A stretch of DNA of 64,000 bases from Oligoflexia bacterium (lineage in GTDB: Bacteria > Bdellovibrionota > Bacteriovoracia > Bacteriovoracales > Bacteriovoracaceae), in NCBI GenBank assembly GCA_024229115.1, contig JAAEST010000114.1:1-64000 (forward strand), given 5' to 3'. Below, one piece after another: positions 8,619 through 17,776 of the stretch (position 1 is its first letter; each line of letters opens with the position of its first letter). The notes below the pieces were generated by a model. That model searched no databases. It saw only the letters and a program-made list of their open reading frames with translations, and was not told the origin of the DNA. The translations under genes were made by a program, and so were the position numbers.

Positions 8619-9191
8619 CTATAGGTACTTAATCATCTCTTGAGCAGTACAAATACATCTTGATATTCCACATCGAGTACACTCGTAATCAATGTGGTAC
8701 CAATATTTTTCATGGTTCTGAATTTCTTCAAAACCCATCTTAACTAAATATCTTTGAGAACTATTATTTGGACTTTCAAGCCATGAATGGCAAACGATCG
8801 CCTCTCCACCTAGAGACTTTATTTCCTCAATTGAATGATTAGAAAGTTTCTTTCCTAATCCCTTGGCCTGAAACTTTTCGGCTACAAAAAGACTCTTAAA
8901 ATAGGCCACTTTGGAATGATCGACTTTCCATTTTTTAGGAGTTATTCCCCTTCCCTTTTCTAACCATTTACCAGGAGCAAAACTTAATCTCACTCCTGCA
9001 AGCTCATCATCAACAATGGCCACAAAACTTACACTATTTTCAGGATTATCTGCATAAGAGAGGTTGAAGACATCATCCAACTCATCCATAGAGAAGTAGT
9101 CTTGACCGATCCAACGGTCAGTAAAAGTCTTCACAGCAGCAAGGTCGTTTCGCTGCATTTTCCTAATTAATTCCACGTAAATAGGATACAT
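8619..9191 (-). CDS. GNAT acetyltransferase with Cys-rich tail
   Basis: 190 aa. Residues about 8-150 follow the GNAT pattern: IRKMQRNDLAAV start, a central VAIVDDELAGV strand, the acetyl-CoA loop VAEKFQAKGLGKKLS and the SSQRYLVKMGFEEI helix. The last 20 residues hold four Cys (C-x2-C...C-x-C), a possible metal site added to the GNAT core. It is the first gene of the operon, 10 bases upstream of the oxidase start. ATG 9191 has a weak SD. An internal ATG (residue 12) with TTAGGA close by is an alternative start. The substrate is unknown. Confidence 0.75.
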   Translation of the reverse strand: MYPIYVELIRKMQRNDLAAVKTFTDRWIGQDYFSMDELDDVFNLSYADNPENSVSFVAIVDDELAGVRLSFAPGKWLEKGRGITPKKWKVDHSKVAYFKSLFVAEKFQAKGLGKKLSNHSIEEIKSLGGEAIVCHSWLESPNNSSQRYLVKMGFEEIQNHEKYWYHIDYECTRCGISRCICTAQEMIKYL

Positions 9192-9227
9192 TGAAATATG
9201 AGTTACTCGTCAAGCGAACACTGCGCA

Positions 9228-9264
9228 TTATTTTGCCAAATTCTTCATTTATAGGGCAAAATAA
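9228..9264. promoter_or_regulatory. Perfect 10-bp inverted repeat between divergent genes
   Basis: TTATTTTGCC at 9228-9237 and GGCAAAATAA at 9255-9264 are perfect inverted copies with a 17-base spacer. They lie in the 111-bp gap between the GNAT operon start and the lipoprotein gene. A 27-bp centre-to-centre arrangement could be an operator for a dimeric regulator acting on both promoters. A hairpin is possible but there is no T tract. Confidence 0.45.
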
Positions 9265-9302
9265 GGCAATATTCTCAAACATAAGCTTTTATAAGGATAA
9301 AG

Positions 9303-10019
9303 ATGAAGTTATATTTATTAGCTGTATTAGTTTTACTTTCAAGTTGTGCTTTTTTTAAGAAGCATGAGTCACATCAAGAAAAGGTATATCCTCTACTGAC
9401 ATCTGATAATCTTAAGCAAGCAGGCTTTCCTCAATACGATACGAAGAAAATTCAAATGGTTTTAAAAAGAGAAGGAACTCTTGGCGGAGGAACTTATGAG
9501 ATTAAGGCCTTTCCAATTACCAAAACATATCTTCAAGCATTAACCAATGAACTTAGTAATGAAAGAGGATTGAATAAAAAGCAATCTCTAAAAATTAAAA
9601 AAGAATATTACAATAAATACGTAAAGAATAAGATCTGCTTTTCATTTACCTACGCTGCTACTCGTTTTGAAAAGGTTAAATATTTAAAAGCTTGGGACTT
9701 AGAACTTGATTACGACAAAGTTAATAAGAAGCTCAAGTTTACTAAAGCGGACCTTAGAAAAGAGCCCGTTCAAAGTCAGAGAAGAATCGGTAATGATGTT
9801 TTAGAGCAATGGAATAACACGGCGATCGCTTGTACAAAAAGTTACATCTCTCTTAATAAGGAATTTCACTTAAAAGTTACTCCGGCCTTTGTTCAATTCC
9901 CATTCGATTCAGATGTGGTTTTAAAATGGGAATTTGATCACTATGTTGTGAATGAGAAAGGTGAACAAGTTAAGGTTGAAAGCTCAAATAGTAGCTACCA
10001 GCCATATAGAGGATGGTAG
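9303..10019 (+). CDS. Putative lipoprotein, unknown
   Basis: 238 aa. The N-terminus is a lipoprotein signal with lipobox LSSC, acylated Cys at residue 15. The mature part is basic, mixed alpha/beta and lacks any motif I recognise. The start has AAGGA about 6 bases upstream. It is transcribed divergently from the GNAT operon and convergently with the cytochrome gene. A 6-bp hairpin (CTTTAG/CTAAAG) lies at its stop codon and may help end transcription. Confidence 0.65.
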   Translation: MKLYLLAVLVLLSSCAFFKKHESHQEKVYPLLTSDNLKQAGFPQYDTKKIQMVLKREGTLGGGTYEIKAFPITKTYLQALTNELSNERGLNKKQSLKIKKEYYNKYVKNKICFSFTYAATRFEKVKYLKAWDLELDYDKVNKKLKFTKADLRKEPVQSQRRIGNDVLEQWNNTAIACTKSYISLNKEFHLKVTPAFVQFPFDSDVVLKWEFDHYVVNEKGEQVKVESSNSSYQPYRGW

Positions 10020-10031
10020 CTTTAGAAACTG

Positions 10032-11720
10032 CTAAAGAGTTTTAAGATATGATCTCAGATCTTTCTTCTGAGCTTCCGTCATCTTCGGCTTACCATTTTC
10101 ATCATAGAAAGCTTTTGAATGCCCAATATTTAAAAGACCAGGCTTAGTAGCATTAAAGATTGCTTCTTTTTCTTTCCACCACTCCTTAGGTATTTTGTCA
10201 CCCACTGGATAGCCAACACAGTCTTGGTCATAATGCTCTGGCTTAGTACTCGGACCTTGAACAAACTGCTTAGGACGACGACTTGGATGCTCCATGAGAG
10301 CACAGAGGTTTGGAACAGAGTTATTGTGTAGGTATGGATATCTTAAGAATACACCTTCAAGTGGTGGTGGAACATAACCTTTTTGAGGTTCAACTACAGT
10401 CTTCATCCACTTTGAGATAGCTAGTTTATTAAGAGCCCCACTAAATTCCTTTGTGGCCATCCAACGATTCGGGTCAGTCCCCACATCTTTAACAGGGGTT
10501 TGTTCATGATAGATAACTTTTGTGGTCGTTAGTCTCTCTTCGAGAGTTAGCTCATTCGCATTTGGAAGTGACCATCCCTTTTCATATGTCCCATGACATT
10601 TCTTACAAGACTCATTGAAAACAACCTCTCCTCTTTTTGCTCCCTCATAATCTATTGAGTCAGCAGGAAAGAAATCTGTCCAGCGTGGAGCTTTAGTAGC
10701 AAAGGCCGCAGCTGTGATTTCAGTAATCGTTTCTTGATTATCCTTCATCCACTTTTCTAATTCTTTAAGATCTGTTCCTCTTCCTAATTCATTCCATAGA
10801 AAGTTTGTAAGAATTGGGTTACCGGCCACAACAGAACCATCACTCAACCAACGTGTCTTATACTTTAGGTTCCACCACGGCATTGGCTTTGAATCAGCAA
10901 CGAAAGTTTTAAGCTTTGGTTTTTGACGTTGTTGACGACGAGACCTTCTAGGACTCTTCTTTGTCGCATACTCATCATCCATTCTCTTGGCGAGTGAAAG
11001 AGAAACATGAGGAAGAGATGTATCTAAGCCTAAAACTTGAGGAGCTACAGCATCAACGAACTTTAGATTATTCTTTGTCTTCTTAAACATGGCCTTTTCA
11101 CCATGAGTTGCACCAGTGGCGACTCTAAAGAAACCAGATGGAATAAGAGGAACATATTTTTTGGCCATCACAAAGAACTCATTGGCACGAGGTCTCTTAT
11201 TTGTAAGACCCATCACGGACTTCCCTAAGAAAGTTCCTGAGTGACAAGTGGCACAGCTATAAGTCATCCCTTTACCATTTGGCATATCAAGAATACTTGC
11301 TCCCATTCTATAATCTGGTTTGTAATCTTCCGGATAAGGAATTTGAAAAACGTCAGGAACATCACGCTCTGGATATTTATTTAATCCAAGCCACTCATAC
11401 ATTCCATCCATATCAGTGTAACCAAGTTTTCTCTCAGCAATCTTTTCAACAAATCTTCTTAGTGGGTTTTTCTTTTCTTCTTCAAGAAAGTTTTTAAGAG
11501 GCTCATAAGGAATTAATAATCCAGTGACAGTCACAGGCCATTTAAGAGCGTGAATATAACCATCTTTTTTAACTTCTTTTAATTGTTCTTCATCTAATTG
11601 ATAGATATTTTCTCTGGTAGTTCCAGGCTTAACCTTAGCATTGGACGACCAATCAGGCTGCCATTCAGATGCCAAAACACTAGTACTTAAAAGCGATAAA
11701 ATTGCGATCACATTTCTCAT
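10032..11720 (-). CDS. Secreted di-haem c-type cytochrome
   Basis: 562 aa with a signal peptide (cut near ASE, residue 18). Two CxxCH haem sites are visible: CATCH at 156-160 and CKKCH at about 372-376. The 210-residue spacing and the size suggest a MauG/cytochrome c peroxidase or RoxA-like two-domain cytochrome, working in the periplasm. The region at about 250-275 is Arg/Lys/Gln rich (SPRRSRRQQRQKPK) and looks like an inserted loop. A Cys pair in SVPNLCAL and QDCVGYP may form a disulfide. The precise reaction cannot be read. The SD is GGAAGAG. Confidence 0.75.
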   Translation of the reverse strand: MRNVIAILSLLSTSVLASEWQPDWSSNAKVKPGTTRENIYQLDEEQLKEVKKDGYIHALKWPVTVTGLLIPYEPLKNFLEEEKKNPLRRFVEKIAERKLGYTDMDGMYEWLGLNKYPERDVPDVFQIPYPEDYKPDYRMGASILDMPNGKGMTYSCATCHSGTFLGKSVMGLTNKRPRANEFFVMAKKYVPLIPSGFFRVATGATHGEKAMFKKTKNNLKFVDAVAPQVLGLDTSLPHVSLSLAKRMDDEYATKKSPRRSRRQQRQKPKLKTFVADSKPMPWWNLKYKTRWLSDGSVVAGNPILTNFLWNELGRGTDLKELEKWMKDNQETITEITAAAFATKAPRWTDFFPADSIDYEGAKRGEVVFNESCKKCHGTYEKGWSLPNANELTLEERLTTTKVIYHEQTPVKDVGTDPNRWMATKEFSGALNKLAISKWMKTVVEPQKGYVPPPLEGVFLRYPYLHNNSVPNLCALMEHPSRRPKQFVQGPSTKPEHYDQDCVGYPVGDKIPKEWWKEKEAIFNATKPGLLNIGHSKAFYDENGKPKMTEAQKKDLRSYLKTL

Positions 11721-11752
11721 ATTCTCTTCCTCTAAAAACCTAAGCTTAGAAT

Positions 11753-11782
11753 AAAAAAAGCCCCTTAGGATGTCTAAGGGGC
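11753..11782 (-). terminator. Rho-independent terminator of gltX
   Basis: GCCCCTTAG (11760-11768) and CTAAGGGGC (11774-11782) form a perfect 9-bp stem with a 5-nt loop. On the minus strand it is followed by seven Ts. It lies 41 bases beyond the gltX stop. Confidence 0.9.
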
Positions 11783-11823
11783 GTGTAATAAAGTATCGAA
11801 ATGTAATTATTTGTTAGGATAAC

Positions 11824-13272
11824 CTACTGAAATCTAGTGATAAGTAGGTCGATTTTAGTGAGCGGGATCACTATTTTTAGGTCTGGTCCCTGAGTCATCT
11901 TAGTCAGGGCAGCTCTCATTCCTTTAAAAAGAGGCTTTCCTTTAACCTTTAATTCCTTCTTAATATGATTCGTCCACTCAGAAAAGTTCTCTTCGCTTGG
12001 GTATTCTACTCCACTTTCTTTAAGCTTTGTGAGCTCTTCTTTTAAATAACTCTGAATAACTGGAGTTGTTTCCCAACTAAGAATATCTTTTAATTCTTCA
12101 GTGTCAGCTTCATTTAATCTTGGCTCAGTATTAAAGAGAACTTCAAAGTGCTCATCTAATTCAGAGGGAAGATTAACTTTTTCTTTAAAAAATTCAAGAG
12201 CTCTAATCTTCCATTCCTTTTCTTGACCATGAAAACTATGGTCTGTTGGAATACTTCTTTCGCAATAAGAAAGAAGTTCATCACCTGTTAGAAGTCTTAA
12301 ATGTTGTCCATTGAAGAAGTTAAGCTTTGCAATATCGTATAGAGCTGGGGATTTAATAAAACGATTAAGGTCGAACATCTCTACAATTTCATCAACTTTA
12401 AAAATATCTTTCTCTTCAGGATGTGACCAGCCAAGAAGGCACAGATAATTCATGAGGGCCTGAGGTAAGTAATTTTGATCTCTATATTGAGAAACTGAAG
12501 TTGCCCCATGACGCTTTGATAGTTTTTGGCGATCTTCACCAACAAGAAGACTACAGTGAGCAAACTCTGGAGTTGGGGCACCAAGAGCTTCATAAATCAT
12601 CAACTGTCTTACTGTGTTATTAAGATGCTCTTCTGCACGAATAACGTGAGTCATTTTCATTTTCCAGTCATCAACAACACAGCAGAAGTTATAAACAGGC
12701 ATTCCATTTGATCGAAGGATGACAAAGTCACCTACCATATCTTCAGGGAAAGTCACCTCTCCTCTAACTAAATCTTTGAAAGTGTATTTCTTATTTGGGT
12801 TCTTGAAACGAATAACAAATTCTTCACCTTTATCAATTCTCTTCTTTGCTTCAGCAAGATCATAATCTCTAAATTGACCATGATAGGCATGAGGTGCAAT
12901 TTTTTCAGTATTCGCTTTTTCAGTAAGCTCTTCTAATTGCTCACTAGAAAGAAAACAAGGATAAGCATGCCCTTCATCAACAAGCTTCCAAGCTAACTCT
13001 TTATATAATTCCATTCTTTCTGACTGACGATAAGGACCGACATCACCTGGCTTATCTGGTCCTTCATGATAATCAAGTCCACACCAATGAATGTCATCAA
13101 TCATCGCTGTTTCATATTCTGGCTTTGAACGTTCCTGATCCGTATCTTCAATACGCAATACAAATTGACCGCCTTTTGCTTTCGCTATTAAGTAACAGTA
13201 AAGGGCCGTTCTCGCCCCACCAATATGTAAATAACCCGTAGGACTCGGGGCAAATCGAACACGAACGCTCAT
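11824..13272 (-). CDS. gltX: Glutamyl-tRNA synthetase
   Basis: 482 aa, full length for a bacterial class I GluRS. The N-terminus RFAPSPTGYLHIGG carries the HIGH-like motif, RIEDTD follows with the glutamate-binding Glu, HVIRAEEHL and KLSKRHG (KMSKS-like) complete the catalytic core, and about 170 residues of anticodon-binding domain follow. It charges tRNA-Glu. The SD is AGGAG. It has its own candidate promoter in the end of the upstream aldehyde dehydrogenase gene and a strong terminator. A second, minimal GluRS-like protein is encoded at 32399-33190. Confidence 0.97.
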   Translation of the reverse strand: MSVRVRFAPSPTGYLHIGGARTALYCYLIAKAKGGQFVLRIEDTDQERSKPEYETAMIDDIHWCGLDYHEGPDKPGDVGPYRQSERMELYKELAWKLVDEGHAYPCFLSSEQLEELTEKANTEKIAPHAYHGQFRDYDLAEAKKRIDKGEEFVIRFKNPNKKYTFKDLVRGEVTFPEDMVGDFVILRSNGMPVYNFCCVVDDWKMKMTHVIRAEEHLNNTVRQLMIYEALGAPTPEFAHCSLLVGEDRQKLSKRHGATSVSQYRDQNYLPQALMNYLCLLGWSHPEEKDIFKVDEIVEMFDLNRFIKSPALYDIAKLNFFNGQHLRLLTGDELLSYCERSIPTDHSFHGQEKEWKIRALEFFKEKVNLPSELDEHFEVLFNTEPRLNEADTEELKDILSWETTPVIQSYLKEELTKLKESGVEYPSEENFSEWTNHIKKELKVKGKPLFKGMRAALTKMTQGPDLKIVIPLTKIDLLITRFQ

Positions 13273-13299
13273 GAATTTCTCCTATTAAAATGCGTGCAG

Positions 13300-13328
13300 A
13301 ATATAGCATGGGGCCATTAGAAAACCAA
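13300..13328 (-). promoter_or_regulatory. Candidate sigma70 promoter of gltX
   Basis: On the minus strand, TTGGTT (13328-13323) and TATATT (13305-13300) are 17 bases apart, with a TG one base before the -10 (extended -10). Transcription would start about 20 bases before the gltX start codon. The -35 lies in the last codons of the aldehyde dehydrogenase gene. Confidence 0.5.
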
Positions 13329-14681
13329 CAGCTTAGGCTCAGTAAAATCTTCAATTGCCCACTTAAGCCCTTCTCGGCCAAGGCCACTATCTTTGATCCC
13401 ACCATATGGCATAGAGTCAACACGATAGCCAGGGACCCTATTTAAAATGACGGCCCCTACATCTAGATTTTCAAAAGCATAATCAATATTTTCTTGGGAA
13501 GAACTCATCAATCCTGTTTGTAATCCATAACGGCTTTTATTAACTTCATGAATGACGTCTTCAAAAGATTGAAATGAATATAACTGAACGACTGGTCCAA
13601 ATACTTCTTCACATCCTAAAATCATTTCCTCATTTACTCCTTCAAGAATAGTAGGAGGAAAAAGGTTTCTTTCTTGATTAAGAATCTCACCTCCACAAAG
13701 AACTTTCGCTCCCTTTGAAGATGCATCTTGTACCCAATTTTTTATTCTCTTAAGATGAGTTGATGATATAAGCGGACCGACAACACAGTCTTCTTTTAAA
13801 GGATCACCTGTCACAATTGACTTGACCTTATCTATAAGTGCTTTCTTAAAACTTTCATATTGAGACTCATGGATATAAAGACGTTGAGTACTAATACAAA
13901 TTTGACCAGCATAGAGAAAGCAGCCGTTTGTAATTTGATCAATTTCTTTTTTCCAATCATAACCTTTGTCGATAATTAAAGCAGCATCTCCGCCAAGTTC
14001 TAGTGTTACCTTTTTCTTCTTGGAAAGAGACTTTAACTTCCAACCAACTGTCGCACTTCCAGTAAAACTTAAATTAGAAAAGTGATCACTTTCAACCAAC
14101 TCTTGGGAATGCTCATCACTACAAAGGGCCACTTGAATAAGATCCTTAGGAAGAAACTTATTCCACAGATCAACAAGCTTCACTATTGAATGCGCCGTTA
14201 GAAGATTAGGCTTAATAACGATGGAGCACCCACTAGCAATAGCCGGAGCAATCTTATGCATACTTAAGTTGAGCGGAAAATTAAAAGGGACTATTCCTAA
14301 GATTGGCCCGCGTGGAAATCGTTTTGTTTTTAACTTCTGAGATGTATTTCCCATCGCCTTAACTTTAGAGTCTTGAGCTTCAAGTGAATCTAGCTCATCA
14401 ATGGCCAGCTCAAGAGTAAAAATACATCTTTTTATTTCAGCTCTAGCGTAGGAAATAGGTTTACCTGCTTCAGCACAAATATCCAGAGCAAGTTCCTCTT
14501 CGTGCTCCTTCACTGAAGCGATCATCTTTTCTAATATTTCTTTTCTCTTGTTAAGAGATGATTTCTTAAAAAGTGTGAAGGCCTTCACTGACTTATCAAC
14601 CAGATCATGAAGTTCGACATGAGAAAGTAGAGGAAGCTCGACTAAAACAGAGCCATCATATTTGTTCAATACTTGAATCAT
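13317..14681 (-). CDS. NAD(P)-dependent aldehyde dehydrogenase
   Basis: 454 aa. Key residues of the family are visible: N134 in VPFNFP, K157 in the IKP motif, the general-base E228 in LELGGD, and the catalytic C262 in AGQICIS. The C-terminal GVILNRVPGYRVDSMPYGGIKDSGLGREG is that of succinate-semialdehyde/lactaldehyde-type ALDHs and of aminoadipate-semialdehyde-like enzymes. The substrate is unassigned. It is not in the oxidase/DUF1338 operon but would fit the same pathway. It lies 44 bases upstream of gltX on the same strand. Confidence 0.9.
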   Translation of the reverse strand: MIQVLNKYDGSVLVELPLLSHVELHDLVDKSVKAFTLFKKSSLNKRKEILEKMIASVKEHEEELALDICAEAGKPISYARAEIKRCIFTLELAIDELDSLEAQDSKVKAMGNTSQKLKTKRFPRGPILGIVPFNFPLNLSMHKIAPAIASGCSIVIKPNLLTAHSIVKLVDLWNKFLPKDLIQVALCSDEHSQELVESDHFSNLSFTGSATVGWKLKSLSKKKKVTLELGGDAALIIDKGYDWKKEIDQITNGCFLYAGQICISTQRLYIHESQYESFKKALIDKVKSIVTGDPLKEDCVVGPLISSTHLKRIKNWVQDASSKGAKVLCGGEILNQERNLFPPTILEGVNEEMILGCEEVFGPVVQLYSFQSFEDVIHEVNKSRYGLQTGLMSSSQENIDYAFENLDVGAVILNRVPGYRVDSMPYGGIKDSGLGREGLKWAIEDFTEPKLLVF

Positions 14682-14708
14682 AAAATGAATGATGCCCGAA
14701 GAGAGTTC

Positions 14709-14936
14709 CTAAGTAAAACTTTTCTGATTCACAGCAAGTTCTTTAGTAAACCCATAGTGATTTTTAAGAAAGCGACTCTCCCCTATGCTAAATAACTCAA
14801 TATCGCAGAGTCGACAGAGTTTAACTGTAGCTGTTCTCCCAACATAAACTTTAAAAAGCTTTGCCCGGCAAATTTTCTTATTGCCGTTGAGATATTCAGA
14901 ATTTCTTCCTTCTGCTTTACAGCAATCGCAGCTCAT
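14709..14936 (-). CDS. Small Cys-rich (zinc-ribbon-like) protein
   Basis: 75 aa with six Cys: C3, C5, C6, C23, C41 and C44, the last two as CRLC. The arrangement suggests a zinc-ribbon or zinc-finger fold. Between the Cys clusters lie basic residues. The start is supported by GGAG about 6 bases upstream. It lies 27 bases upstream of the aldehyde dehydrogenase on the same strand, so cotranscription is likely. No named family was recognised. Confidence 0.6.
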   Translation of the reverse strand: MSCDCCKAEGRNSEYLNGNKKICRAKLFKVYVGRTATVKLCRLCDIELFSIGESRFLKNHYGFTKELAVNQKSFT

Positions 14937-15079
14937 CTCTACTCCAATGGGGACTTATATTAAGTTTATTTTACCAACGAGTAACCATTAGGAAAAAGCG
15001 AACTCTTTGAGACAAGCTAAACTTCCCATAGTTTCAGTAACTTAGAGGCTTAAACAAAGAAAATTGTGAGATTTTGTGC

Positions 15080-15091
15080 CAATAATTATTG
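15080..15091. promoter_or_regulatory. 12-bp palindrome upstream of the transketolase gene
   Basis: CAATAATTATTG is a perfect palindrome about 80 bases before the transketolase start, inside the divergent 233-bp gap. It could be an operator, but AT-rich palindromes of this length can arise by chance in such DNA. Confidence 0.25.
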
Positions 15092-15169
15092 CAACTATGA
15101 GTCACGACATTTTCAATACTTAGGCATAAGATTTGACCTGAATTTTTCATTCTATTTCTGGAGAGCGCA

Positions 15170-17200
15170 ATGGAAGCAAACCCGACCCTGAATCCTTTAA
15201 ATCTAAAGAACAAACTGGCCAAAACCCCGAGCAATTCACCTCAATTTAATGTTGCAGTGAAAAGCAATAAAGGTGACGAGCATCTCTTAGCTGACCCAAG
15301 GGCAACGAGAGCGATGGTGGCCCTTATGAATCAGCATGCTGTCATAGGTGGAGCGGCTGCTCACTGGGGTGGACCTGCTGCTTTTGCTGAAATTATGAGT
15401 AGTGTTCATGGATATATGTTCGCTAGTACTGATGAAAAATCTCAGTGGCACGAGAATTACAACTTTGTGAATGATGCCGGCCATACTGAAAATGGTGTTT
15501 ATGCTCTAAGGGCCAACTACGGTTTTGATGGCATGACATTAGAAAGTTTAAAAGGTTTTCGCTCAATTGAAAGTAAACTTACTGGCCATGGTGAATCACA
15601 CCTTAATCCGGAAGGTGTCTTTATCTCTAACGGACCTCTTGGAAGTGGACTTCCACAAGCACAGGGTCTTGCCTTAGCAGATAAACTAATTGGAAATGAT
15701 AGAGTTACAATTTGTACCATTAGTGATGGTGCGAGTATGGAAGGTGAAGCAAAAGAATCTTTTGCTGCTATTCCAGGTTTAGCAAGCAAAGGAAAATTAA
15801 ATCCTTTTCTCATGCTTATCTCTGATAATAATACAAAACTATCAGGAAGAATTGATCAAGATAGTTTTTCAATGGACCCAACTTTTGCTTCTCTTGAAAC
15901 TTTAGGTTGGGAAGTTATTACAGTGAAAGAAGGTCATAACCTCTTTCTAATTCACCAAGAAATTGGAAATGCACTTGATAAAATTAAAGAAAATCCTAAT
16001 AAACCAATTGCCATTGTTTTTAAAACGATTAAAGGCTATGGAGTAAAGAGCACAGAACAAAGTGCTTCAGGAGGACATGGTTACCCTCTTAAACCTTTTG
16101 ACGATGGCCTTGCAGGTTTTATCTCAGAAATCTACAGTGAAGAAGTTCCAGCTGAATTTAACTCATGGGTAGAAGAAATCATGAGTGCTAAACCAGCTCC
16201 AGCAGACGCAGGAAAGAAATCATCTGAGGGACCTGTTAACGAAAAAGTTCAGCCAGGTATTGCAAGAGCCGCGATCAGAGCTGCAAAGGAAGGTCTTCCA
16301 CTCTTTAGTATTTCTTCAGATCTACAAGGATCAACAGGGATTGCAGCCTTCCACAAAGAATTTCCAGAAAGAAGTCTTGATATTGGTGTAGCAGAATCAA
16401 ATATGGTTTCAACGGCCGTAGGTCTGAGTAAGCAAGGTCTTATTCCAATGGTTGATACCTTCGCACAATTTGCTATCACAAAAGGAAATCTTCCATTAAT
16501 CATGGCCTCTCTTTCACAAGGACCAGTAATTGGTCTTTATAGCCATATTGGTTTCCAAGATGCAGCCGACGGTGCTAGTCACCAAGCAACCACTTACTTT
16601 AGTGCAACGGCTTCAATTCCAGGAGTAAGAGTGATTTCAGTTTCTTGTTCAAAAGAAGCAGAAGCTTATATGTATGGAGCTCTACAAGAGTTCAAAGAAA
16701 ACCAAGAAAATGGAAAACATGCATACTCATACTTATTCTTCTATGGAAGAGAAAATTTTCCTTCATATTATAATGAATCTGAAAAATATGAGTGGTTAAA
16801 ACCACAAACATTGATTCAAGGAAAAGACGCTCTCATTGTTGCCACAGGTCCTATGGTAAAGAAGGCCATTAAAGCACATGATATTCTTCTTGAAAGAGGT
16901 ATTAAAGTAACTGTTGTTAATAATCCTTTTGTTAATGAAGTTGATAGTCGATTCTTCGCAGATCAAATAACTAATAACCAAGGCCGTTTAGTCACTATTG
17001 AAGATCATCAAATTAAAGGTGGAATGGGTTCAATCCTTACTCACCAATTAAAGATGGATGGTCTAAGTTTCCGTTACAAAGGCTTAGGAAATAAAGGTCA
17101 ATTTGGTCAGTCTGCCTATAAAGCTGATCAGCTCTATGCTCTTCATCAGATGGATGAAAACGCACTCGTTAGTGCTGTTGAAGAATTAGTTAAGCAATAA
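15170..17200 (+). CDS. Transketolase-family thiamine diphosphate enzyme
   Basis: 676 aa with both transketolase halves. The ThDP/Mg site is SDGASMEG (185-192) followed by a SDNN pair. The catalytic glutamate of the pyrimidine domain is E409 in GVAESNM. HGES and GPLGSG loops and a C-terminal transketolase domain are present. The ThDP motif SDG (instead of GDG) and the divergent N-terminus set it apart from standard TktA, so it may be a paralogue with other sugar-phosphate substrates. GGAG lies about 8 bases before ATG. Its last 15 bases overlap the convergent CARDB-like gene. Confidence 0.85.
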   Translation: MEANPTLNPLNLKNKLAKTPSNSPQFNVAVKSNKGDEHLLADPRATRAMVALMNQHAVIGGAAAHWGGPAAFAEIMSSVHGYMFASTDEKSQWHENYNFVNDAGHTENGVYALRANYGFDGMTLESLKGFRSIESKLTGHGESHLNPEGVFISNGPLGSGLPQAQGLALADKLIGNDRVTICTISDGASMEGEAKESFAAIPGLASKGKLNPFLMLISDNNTKLSGRIDQDSFSMDPTFASLETLGWEVITVKEGHNLFLIHQEIGNALDKIKENPNKPIAIVFKTIKGYGVKSTEQSASGGHGYPLKPFDDGLAGFISEIYSEEVPAEFNSWVEEIMSAKPAPADAGKKSSEGPVNEKVQPGIARAAIRAAKEGLPLFSISSDLQGSTGIAAFHKEFPERSLDIGVAESNMVSTAVGLSKQGLIPMVDTFAQFAITKGNLPLIMASLSQGPVIGLYSHIGFQDAADGASHQATTYFSATASIPGVRVISVSCSKEAEAYMYGALQEFKENQENGKHAYSYLFFYGRENFPSYYNESEKYEWLKPQTLIQGKDALIVATGPMVKKAIKAHDILLERGIKVTVVNNPFVNEVDSRFFADQITNNQGRLVTIEDHQIKGGMGSILTHQLKMDGLSFRYKGLGNKGQFGQSAYKADQLYALHQMDENALVSAVEELVKQ

Positions 17201-17608
17201 AAGTTTATGAAAGATATTGTTCTCGCTCAATTCATTGACTCTGTTATCAGGGTCAATGTGGGCCTGAGCATAGATACGCTTACTCTTACCTTTTTCTTTT
17301 AACTCATCTACTTGAAAGCTATAACCTTGAAGTGCATGTGTGCCCAACATTAGTAACTCTTCACTTCGATAAACTTTCTCACCTAATTTGAGATCGACGT
17401 AGTACTTCTTACCCATTTCTACAATTCCATTATTTTGAAACCAAACAACGACTTCACCATCGAGAATTTCAATATCTCTGACCTGAAAATCTGGTAATTG
17501 AGCATACCAATTATTTGATTGAGCATTAGAAACAGAGAAAATGGAAATAAAAAGGGACATCATAAAGAAAACAGAAAAGGCATTCATCACATGGTGACGT
17601 GTAAACAT
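17186..17608 (-). CDS. Secreted CARDB-like domain protein
   Basis: 140 aa from ATG 17608, chosen because AAGGAG lies about 6 bases upstream and a signal peptide follows directly (cut at SNAQ/SNN). An in-frame ATG 30 codons further up has no SD. The mature part reads as one Ig-like CARDB domain, with the strand DGEVVVWFQNNGIVEMG and the closing DPDNRVNELSENN typical of the family. Such domains mediate protein contacts at the cell surface. It overlaps the transketolase stop by 15 bases, tail to tail. Confidence 0.7.
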   Translation of the reverse strand: MFTRHHVMNAFSVFFMMSLFISIFSVSNAQSNNWYAQLPDFQVRDIEILDGEVVVWFQNNGIVEMGKKYYVDLKLGEKVYRSEELLMLGTHALQGYSFQVDELKEKGKSKRIYAQAHIDPDNRVNELSENNIFHKLLLLN

Positions 17609-17776
17609 AGAATCTCCTTGGTTGGGAAAATGAAGATGATTTTGTGGGAATATAGGCTGGAATAGCGCCTGCCTTCTATAGAGCAAGAAAAATACCAATA
17701 TTTACCTTGTAAAAACAGATACTTAGTACCTCTAGACTGACTAAGCTTTTGACGGCCGAATTCCGATTAGTAAATA

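Noticed and set aside
10032-11720. Naming the di-haem cytochrome a rubber oxygenase (RoxA)
   Set aside because: Two CxxCH sites and the size are compatible, but no further RoxA-specific residues could be confirmed by eye.
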